Part shown: one piece after another, positions 1 through 5,386 of the stretch
Layout of the letters: each line of letters begins with the position of its first letter
Numbering within the stretch: position 1 is the stretch's first letter
Origin: Gammaproteobacteria bacterium
GTDB lineage: Bacteria > Pseudomonadota > Gammaproteobacteria > Arenicellales > Arenicellaceae
DNA: 12,947 nt
Direction: 5' to 3'
NCBI GenBank assembly: GCA_030426005.1
Contig: JAUHZM010000058.1
Location: 1 to 12,947 of the forward strand
The notes under the pieces: generated by a model
The model's database searches: none
Seen by the model: the letters and a program-made list of their open reading frames with translations, nothing else
Told to the model about the DNA's origin: nothing
Made by a program: the position numbers and the translations under genes

Positions 1-37
1 TACGTATTCATTGATGTTTTGCCGCGACTGTATTTTT

Positions 38-71
38 TTGACTCGGCTTTTAGATTCGATTGCCGTATAAA
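38..71 (+). promoter_or_regulatory. Weak possible promoter for the first hypothetical gene
   Basis: An AT-rich stretch contains TTGACT (38-43) and TATAAA (66-71), which resemble -35 and -10 boxes. They are 22 bases apart, too far for a standard sigma70 promoter, so if TATAAA is a real -10 the -35 is poor or absent. It lies about 30 bases upstream of the proposed start of the following gene. This is a guess from box similarity and position only. Confidence 0.22.
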
Positions 72-101
72 TAACTCATACAAGATGTCTAGGACAGTTT
101 G

Positions 102-479
102 GTGGGACAAACGACAGTACTCCTAGACTCTCACTCCAAGGGGAAACAATTGAAATTAACACAGCAGATCACGAACTTACTGTTCGAGCTCAGCGAGCTC
201 GAGTCCAGAGAACACTCACGCTACCTGATTGGTGACGGTATCACTTTGCGGAACAACTTAATCAAGCTGTTTCGTAAAACGGAGCTTGAATCAGCACGTG
301 AAATAATCCGTGAGATCCTACACAAAGCGGGCGACCCATGGCTCGATTTAGACAAGCTACCAGTTGCACCGAATAAGACCTTGTTTGATGCGCAGTCGAT
401 TGACGCTCAAAACGACGACTTCCTATTGTCGGAAGAGGAGTTCCTTGAGTTGATTCCTGCGAATGGTCATTTCCATTAG
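102..479 (+). CDS. Hypothetical protein, about 125 residues, acidic C-terminus
   Basis: I do not recognise this protein. It is predicted to be soluble, with no signal peptide or membrane segment. The first two thirds are rich in Leu, Glu, Arg and Lys and look helical; the last third is acidic (DAQNDDFLLSEEEFLEL). The frame is closed upstream by TAG at 90-92. Three non-ATG starts are possible: TTG at 99, GTG at 102 with AGGA (91-94) seven bases upstream, and TTG at 150 with AAGGGG (138-143) six bases upstream. GTG at 102 is chosen because it is the stronger start codon with acceptable spacing. The last choice would give a 109-residue protein. It stands alone on the plus strand, followed by an inverted repeat directly after the stop. 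The even codon pattern and absence of a competing frame support a real gene; function is unknown. Confidence 0.6.
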   Translation: MGQTTVLLDSHSKGKQLKLTQQITNLLFELSELESREHSRYLIGDGITLRNNLIKLFRKTELESAREIIREILHKAGDPWLDLDKLPVAPNKTLFDAQSIDAQNDDFLLSEEEFLELIPANGHFH

Positions 480-480
480 A

Positions 481-505
481 TAGTTGGTCTGACTCAAACC
501 AACTA
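481..505 (+). repeat. Inverted repeat directly after the hypothetical gene
   Basis: TAGTTGGT (481-488) and ACCAACTA (498-505) form a perfect 8-bp stem with a 9-base loop, two bases after the stop codon of the upstream gene. There is no T-run behind it, so it is not a classic intrinsic terminator. It could protect the mRNA 3' end or be a weak terminator. Confidence 0.45.
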
Positions 506-530
506 ATTCTAACGCCATAACTTTTAGCAC

Positions 531-546
531 TTCGGCATATGCCGAA
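531..546. repeat. Perfect 16-bp palindrome
   Basis: TTCGGCATATGCCGAA reads the same on both strands and contains an NdeI-type CATATG centre. It lies in non-coding DNA between two hypothetical genes. It could be a protein-binding site for a dimeric regulator or a dispersed palindromic unit. Nothing in the sequence decides between these. Confidence 0.5.
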
Positions 547-581
547 AGCCAGCAGACTAACCTAGTGATCTGAGGGGGTCC

Positions 582-624
582 TCTGGCGCTGTGGGCTGGA
601 GTTCGCCTGCGGCGCCAGATTTTT
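582..624 (+). terminator. Terminator-like hairpin with T-run, plus strand
   Basis: TCTGGCGC (582-589) pairs perfectly with GCGCCAGA (612-619), and TTTTT (620-624) follows at once. The 22-base loop is long but can form a small inner helix (GGGC with GCC). The T-run is on the plus strand only, so it would stop rightward transcription. It lies about 100 bases beyond the stop of the gene ending at 479, so it ends either a long 3' leader of that transcript or a separate short RNA. It also faces the 3' end of the minus-strand gene at 659. Confidence 0.5.
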
Positions 625-658
625 CAACTATCTGGTAATAGAATCGAGCTAGTTCGGT

Positions 659-1021
659 CTATCTGTCGACCCGCAATGTCATGGAGTTTTCTCCGCTGAC
701 ATGTAGATTCGGACTGACTGGTGGATGTCCTTGTTTGGCCGCCAAATTAGCGCGTGCTTCACGCTCACCAATAGTGTGCATGGTACCTGCAGCAATGTGT
801 TTGTTTACCTCAGCCAACAGCGCTTTATGGAGTTTGATGACTTCCGGGTGTTGGGTAAGTTTATGTGTATTGTGCACGTGTTTGAACACATTCATAGAGC
901 TGATCTTAATAACCAGTCCAGTGTGTTTACGCATTGACTGTGCGTATTTGGAGAGCAGCACGAGTACTTTTGCAGGCAGTACGGATGCGCTGACCTGATC
1001 CAGCTGTTCTAACTTTTCCAT
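659..1021 (-). CDS. Hypothetical small basic protein, 120 residues
   Basis: I do not recognise this protein. It has 120 residues, is rich in Lys, Arg and His, has no signal peptide or membrane helix, and looks mostly helical with a less structured C-terminal tail (HPPVSPNLHVSGENS). The ATG at 1021 is chosen because AAGGAG (reverse strand, 1028-1033) lies six bases upstream, the best ribosome binding site seen in this window. A longer frame reaches an ATG at 1108 but would place that site inside the gene. It is a lone minus-strand gene, downstream of the PDH operon but separated from it by the terminator at 1326-1349, so it needs its own promoter. A stem-loop at 1041-1068 lies in its leader. 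The basic, His-rich composition could mean nucleic-acid binding, but no domain is visible to support this. Confidence 0.62.
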   Translation of the reverse strand: MEKLEQLDQVSASVLPAKVLVLLSKYAQSMRKHTGLVIKISSMNVFKHVHNTHKLTQHPEVIKLHKALLAEVNKHIAAGTMHTIGEREARANLAAKQGHPPVSPNLHVSGENSMTLRVDR

Positions 1022-1040
1022 TCTAAGCTCCTTAATTCTC

Positions 1041-1068
1041 AACTTTTCGGTGTGTAGGACACCAAGTT
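1041..1068 (-). promoter_or_regulatory. Stem-loop in the leader of the basic hypothetical gene
   Basis: AACTT (1041-1045) pairs with AAGTT (1064-1068), and GGTGT (1049-1053) with ACACC (1059-1063). This gives ten base pairs with a three-base bulge and a five-base loop. It sits seven bases upstream of the Shine-Dalgarno sequence of the minus-strand gene, so it could influence its translation or be an operator. No T-run follows. Its role is inferred from position only. Confidence 0.35.
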
Positions 1069-1078
1069 CAGAGACGTC

Positions 1079-1270
1079 ATGTCTGACAGAAAGACGAATC
1101 AGTCCCAACCAATACCGCTATCTAGCGCAACACTAAGCAATAATTCTGACTCAATGAAAGCTTGGATAAGGGGTTATTCGGCAGCCCCTCGGTTGTTGGA
1201 TTCTGTGTTGAACTATCTCCTGCAGCCCAGAACCAAACAACATATCGTACTCAATATCGGATGGCGATAA
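1079..1270 (+). CDS. Doubtful small ORF, 63 codons
   Basis: This reading frame opens with ATG at 1079 and ends with TAA at 1268-1270, and its product resembles nothing I recognise. The N-terminal part is polar and low in structure; the C-terminal part (about residues 26-63) is more hydrophobic and basic. The ribosome binding site is poor (AGAGAC). It is kept because a plus-strand terminator with seven T's lies about 55 bases beyond its stop, so something is probably transcribed rightward here. It lies opposite the start region of the minus-strand gene. It could equally be a chance ORF within a short RNA. Confidence 0.22.
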   Translation: MSDRKTNQSQPIPLSSATLSNNSDSMKAWIRGYSAAPRLLDSVLNYLLQPRTKQHIVLNIGWR

Positions 1271-1325
1271 TCTAGCAAAGAACCGGGCACTCAGCTAGCA
1301 AATGAATGTAAAAATTAGGTTAAAA

Positions 1326-1349
1326 GTCGCAAATTAGCGACATTTTTTT
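1326..1349. terminator. Bidirectional intrinsic terminator after lpdA
   Basis: GTCGC (1326-1330) and GCGAC (1337-1341) form a five-base-pair stem with a six-base loop. On the plus strand seven T's follow (1343-1349); on the minus strand the stem is followed by TTTT. It lies about 45 bases past the lpdA stop, so it can end the aceEF-lpdA transcript as well as rightward transcription from the left. Confidence 0.65.
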
Positions 1350-1391
1350 AAATTTTAGTCTTCATTTGATAGTTAGCGCCCAGATTGTCAG

Positions 1392-3128
1392 TTATTTCTT
1401 CGGAATGTACAGATCCGTAATAGTTCCTTCATAAGCTTCAGCGGCCATTGCCACGGTTTCTGAAAGTGTTGGATGCGGATGGATTGTCAGCCCGATATCA
1501 CTGGCGTCTGCGCCCATTTCAATCGCCAGCGCGACTTCGGCAATCAGATCGCCAGCGTTGGTACCAACAATGCCACCGCCGAGTACTCGATGGGTTTTCG
1601 GGTCGAATAGAAGTTTGGTTTTACCTTCAGTTCGATCATTACCAATGGCACGCCCTGAGGCAGCCCAAGGGAAGGTGCCTGTTTCATAGTCGATACCCTG
1701 TTCCTTGGCTTGAGTTTCGGTTAAACCAACCCAGGCTATTTCTGGATCAGTATACGCAACGGACGGAATAACTGACGCCTCGAACCCACTTTTCTCACCG
1801 GCACATACTTCGGCAGCGACCTTTGCCTCATGTGTCGCTTTGTGCGCCAGCATGGGCTGTCCAACAATATCACCAATGGCAAAGATGTTGTCTACGTTGG
1901 TTTGCATTTGATTGTCGACCGCAATGAAGCCGCGTTCATCCACGTTAACACCAGCCTTGTCAGCATCGATCAGGTCGCCATTGGGTCTCCGACCGGTGGC
2001 CACCAAAACATAGTCAAACATCTGTGCCTCTGGCGCCTTACCGTCGCCCGCAGCGGCAAATTTAACACTGATGCCACCTTTGAGAGGGCGAATGCTCTCA
2101 ACCTTGGTACTGGTTAGAATTTCTTTGACTTGTGATTTAAGGCGTTTTTGCAACGGTGCTACCAAATCTTTATCGGCGCCCGGAATGATTTGTGGCATAA
2201 ATTCCACAATGGTGACTTCCGTGCCGAGTTCGCTATAGACTGTCGCCATTTCGAGGCCAATAATTCCGCCACCAACGATAAGCATCGTCTTTGGGATTTC
2301 TTTGAGCGCCAGGGCACCGGTGGAATCTATGACACGCGGGTCGTCAGTTTCAAAAATTGGGAATACGGTGACGCGTGAACCAGCGGCAATGATCGCTTTG
2401 TCAAATGACAAGGACGACATGCCATTTTCGCCTTCGATGCTGAGTGAGTTGCTGGAAGTGAATTTAGCATAACCTTGAACTACATTGATCTTGCGTGCTT
2501 TAGCCATGCCTGCAAGACCGCCAGTCAATTTGCCGATGACTGACTCTTTAAAATGCCGCAGTTTATCGACATCGATTTTAGGTGCGCCAAAGGTGATGCC
2601 GTGTTGGGCCATTGCGCGAGCCTCAGAGATGACTGCGGCGGAATGCAATAAGGCTTTCGATGGGATACAGCCGACATTGAGGCAAACGCCGCCCAGATCA
2701 GGGTATTTTTCGATCAAGGTTACTTTTAGCCCGAGGTCAGCTGCGCGGAACGCTGCTGTGTAGCCACCAGGTCCCGACCCGATAACCACTAATTCGGCGT
2801 GGTTGTCACTGGGGGCTGCTTTCGTTGACGGAGTAGGTGCTTGTTCAGGTTTAGCAGCTTGTTTGGCGGTCTGATCCGAATTGCCACCGTTGGCTTCGAG
2901 TTTGGCGATGACATCACCTTGATTCACTTTCTGACCAACGGAGACTAGCATCTCCACCAATTTACCATCATGCGAAGAGGGCACATCCATTGAGGCTTTG
3001 TCGCTTTCTAATGTAATCAGTGCATCTTCCTGCTTAACGCTGTCACCAGCGTTGACCAGCACTTCGATGATTTCTACGTCGGTTGCTCCACCCAGATCCG
3101 GAACAACAATCTCTATTATTTTTGCCAT
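1392..3128 (-). CDS. lpdA: Dihydrolipoyl dehydrogenase (PDH E3) with N-terminal lipoyl domain
   Basis: This flavoprotein reoxidises the dihydrolipoyl groups of the pyruvate dehydrogenase E2, passing electrons through a disulfide and FAD to NAD+. Residues 1-80 are a lipoyl domain with the ESDKAS motif and lipoyl Lys44, followed by a flexible Ala/Pro/Lys-rich linker (about 81-110). The E3 part starts at about 111: FAD-binding GSGPGG (117-122), redox pair Cys149 and Cys154 in CLNVGC, NAD-binding GGGIIG (286-291), and the C-terminal HPHPTLSE with catalytic His552 and Glu557. At 578 residues it is about 100 longer than E. coli Lpd, which lacks the lipoyl domain; lipoyl-E3 fusions are known, for example in Neisseria. 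The ATG at 3128 has AAGGG upstream and lies ten bases after the aceF stop, so translation is probably coupled. All key residues are intact. Confidence 0.97.
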   Translation of the reverse strand: MAKIIEIVVPDLGGATDVEIIEVLVNAGDSVKQEDALITLESDKASMDVPSSHDGKLVEMLVSVGQKVNQGDVIAKLEANGGNSDQTAKQAAKPEQAPTPSTKAAPSDNHAELVVIGSGPGGYTAAFRAADLGLKVTLIEKYPDLGGVCLNVGCIPSKALLHSAAVISEARAMAQHGITFGAPKIDVDKLRHFKESVIGKLTGGLAGMAKARKINVVQGYAKFTSSNSLSIEGENGMSSLSFDKAIIAAGSRVTVFPIFETDDPRVIDSTGALALKEIPKTMLIVGGGIIGLEMATVYSELGTEVTIVEFMPQIIPGADKDLVAPLQKRLKSQVKEILTSTKVESIRPLKGGISVKFAAAGDGKAPEAQMFDYVLVATGRRPNGDLIDADKAGVNVDERGFIAVDNQMQTNVDNIFAIGDIVGQPMLAHKATHEAKVAAEVCAGEKSGFEASVIPSVAYTDPEIAWVGLTETQAKEQGIDYETGTFPWAASGRAIGNDRTEGKTKLLFDPKTHRVLGGGIVGTNAGDLIAEVALAIEMGADASDIGLTIHPHPTLSETVAMAAEAYEGTITDLYIPKK

Positions 3129-3138
3129 GTATCTACCC

Positions 3139-5316
3139 TTATACCGTTAAGCGACGCACGTCTTCCAATACCTTGGCGATGTGGTGCGTAAATCGTGCTG
3201 CTTCTGCACCATCAATCACGCGATGGTCATACGATAAGCTCAATGGCAGCATGGTGCCGGGTACGAACTCGGAGCCGTTCCAAACTGGCTTAATTTTGCT
3301 GCGCGATACGCCTAGGATCGCCACCTCAGGTGCGTTTACGATTGGCGTAAAGCCGGTGCCGCCAATTCCGCCTAAGCTGGAAATCGTAAAACATGCACCG
3401 CTCATGTCGTTCATCGTGAGTTTTTTGTCACGCGCTTTTTCAGCGAGTTCACCCATTTCACGGGCAATTTCTGCGACGGATTTTTTGTCGGCGTCTTTTA
3501 CTACCGGCACCACAAGGCCATTTGGTGTGTCCACCGCGATGCCGATATTGAAATATTTTTTCAGAATTAGGTTTTCACCGCCGGGCTCTAAGGAGCTGTT
3601 AAATTGCGGATACTCCTGCATCGCGTTCACTACCGCTTTGACAATAAAAGCCAGAGGCGAGAGCTTAATGTCTTTCCCTTGTTTGGCATACTCGCTGTTT
3701 AACTGCTTGCGGAACGACTCCAGGTCGCTAATATCGGATTCATCGTTGTGTGTGACGTGCGGCACATTCACCCATGAACGGTGCAGATTCTCAGCAGTCA
3801 GTCGCTTAATCTTGTTGAGCGGTTGCAGCTCGATGTCCCCAAACTTACTGAAGTCTTGAGCTGGGATCGGTGGAATGCCTGAACCGGTTGAAGCGGTGCT
3901 AGAAGCACCTGATTCCAGCGTGGATTTTACGTACGCCTTCACATCGTCTTTGGTGACGCGTTGTTTGCGTCCAGTGCCGGTTACTTTGCTGAGATCTACG
4001 CCAAGTTCCCGCGCAAAACGGCGGATGGACGGTGAAGCATGAGACTGCCCGGCCGGCGATTTAGGAGCACCTTGAGTTGGTGCTGCTGGTTTCGGCTGTT
4101 CGGACACTGACTTAGACTCGTTTGCGCTATCGGTGGACGCATTAGGTGTCTCACTCGCTTTTGGTGTGGCTGACTGATCACTAGCACTCTCGATAATGGC
4201 GATAACGAGGCCTTCGCTCACTTCGTCGTCAATGGCAACTTCGATGGATTTAATCACGCCCGCAGCGGAACTTGGGACATCCATACTCGCTTTATCACTT
4301 TCCAGCGTGATCAATGAGTCCTCTAAGGCAACTTCTTGTCCTACTGTCACAAGAATCTCGACCACCTTCGCGGAATCGCCACCGATATCTGGGATCTTTA
4401 CTTCAATCGTTTGCACACTGCCAGATGCTGATGGTTCGTTGGCGGAGGAGGCTGACGGTTGGTTTGTTGGTGCTTTATCTTGCGCAGCAGAATCAGACTC
4501 TGGTGTGTCTTCGGCTGCTTTAGACACAGCATCTGCGCCATCGGCATCAGCCTCCAGAGTCAGGATCGCGACGCCTTCATGGACATCCTGATCAACCTCA
4601 ACACTGATTGATTTCACCACACCGGCTTTTGTGCTCGGTACATCCATGCTGGCCTTATCACTTTCTAACGTGACCAATGGATCGTCGACAGCGATTTGGT
4701 CACCGACCTGTACCAGAATTTCAACGACTTTGGCACTATCAGCACCAATATCAGGAACGGATATTTCGATGGTCTCGCTGTTAGACATAGATTTACTCAC
4801 TGTAGGTTTGCTCGTCACATCAGGTTGAGTGACGTCGGGTTGACTTACGGTTTCTATTTTTGTGCTTGGGCTTTCGACGACTTGGTCCAAGACGATTTCT
4901 TTGGATGTTTCACCAGATAAATTCAATGACTGCTGCTCATGGCGCTTGTAGTCATTGCCCCGGTTTGTTGGGGCAGGGCGTTGTGTTTCTGTAGGCTGCA
5001 CTGGCGGTCTGGTCTGGTCTGCTGAACCGCTCTCACTTGGTTCAGCAACTGGCTTGCTCGCTGTGCGTTCTTTCACGACGGTCTCAAGCAACAATAAAGG
5101 TGTGCTCAAGGTGATGTTTTCTTGCTCTGTCGCGATAATTTCGACAATTCGGCCGTCGCGTGTCGAAGGCAAGTCAATTTCACGATTGCCACTTTTGACT
5201 CGAAACAGAGTTTGCCCCTGTTTAACTCGGTCTCCTTCGTGGCACTCGATTGAAAGTATTTTGGCTTGCCGATATGCACTCGATTCGGGTGCAGTCAGTT
5301 CGACGTATTTGATCAT
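3139..5316 (-). CDS. aceF: Pyruvate dehydrogenase E2, dihydrolipoyl acetyltransferase, with degenerate extra lipoyl domain
   Basis: This is the core of the PDH complex. It receives the acetyl group from AceE on its lipoyl arms and transfers it to CoA. Domains in order: a divergent lipoyl-like domain (1-80) with Asn44 where the lipoyl lysine should be; a long polar linker (81-177) containing a QPDVT tandem repeat; lipoyl domain 2 (about 179-256, Lys221); a Ser/Ala/Pro linker; lipoyl domain 3 (about 302-378, Lys342); a linker; a peripheral subunit-binding domain (about 427-463); and the acyltransferase domain (about 495-725) with DHRVIDG, catalytic His698 and Asp702. The length, 725, is greater than E. 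coli AceF (about 630). The ATG at 5316 has GGAAATAGAGA upstream. It follows aceE by 70 bases and precedes lpdA by ten. Met177 begins a stretch that looks like a typical AceF N-terminus. Confidence 0.97.
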   Translation of the reverse strand: MIKYVELTAPESSAYRQAKILSIECHEGDRVKQGQTLFRVKSGNREIDLPSTRDGRIVEIIATEQENITLSTPLLLLETVVKERTASKPVAEPSESGSADQTRPPVQPTETQRPAPTNRGNDYKRHEQQSLNLSGETSKEIVLDQVVESPSTKIETVSQPDVTQPDVTSKPTVSKSMSNSETIEISVPDIGADSAKVVEILVQVGDQIAVDDPLVTLESDKASMDVPSTKAGVVKSISVEVDQDVHEGVAILTLEADADGADAVSKAAEDTPESDSAAQDKAPTNQPSASSANEPSASGSVQTIEVKIPDIGGDSAKVVEILVTVGQEVALEDSLITLESDKASMDVPSSAAGVIKSIEVAIDDEVSEGLVIAIIESASDQSATPKASETPNASTDSANESKSVSEQPKPAAPTQGAPKSPAGQSHASPSIRRFARELGVDLSKVTGTGRKQRVTKDDVKAYVKSTLESGASSTASTGSGIPPIPAQDFSKFGDIELQPLNKIKRLTAENLHRSWVNVPHVTHNDESDISDLESFRKQLNSEYAKQGKDIKLSPLAFIVKAVVNAMQEYPQFNSSLEPGGENLILKKYFNIGIAVDTPNGLVVPVVKDADKKSVAEIAREMGELAEKARDKKLTMNDMSGACFTISSLGGIGGTGFTPIVNAPEVAILGVSRSKIKPVWNGSEFVPGTMLPLSLSYDHRVIDGAEAARFTHHIAKVLEDVRRLTV
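5077..5316 (-). other. Lipoyl-like domain lacking the lipoyl lysine (AceF residues 1-80)
   Basis: Aligned by eye with the neighbouring lipoyl domains, the segment FRVKSGNREIDLPSTRDG matches ITLESDKASMDVPSSHDG from LpdA position by position. The lipoyl-accepting Lys is replaced by Asn44 (codon AAT at 5185-5187), and the flanking Asp and Ala are changed too. The fold-defining pattern (EGDRVKQGQ, DLPS..DGRIVEI) remains, so a beta-barrel is likely kept, while lipoylation at this site is impossible. A structural or docking role is inference; decay after duplication or fusion is equally possible. Confidence 0.8.
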
Positions 5317-5386
5317 GTCTCTATTTCCGGTGGCTGGTAGTCAGACGCCACATAGCAGAGTGTTGCACGTAAACTACGCACAAACT

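Noticed and set aside
659..1108. Longer start (ATG at 1108) for the basic hypothetical protein
   Set aside because: The AAGGAG site with ideal spacing points to the ATG at 1021, and the extra 29 codons overlap the leader hairpin.
4250..4680. Similar DNA segments within aceF that could be read as direct repeats
   Set aside because: They encode the homologous lipoyl domains 2 and 3, and the differences fall mostly at third codon positions, so this is an old domain duplication rather than a recent DNA repeat.
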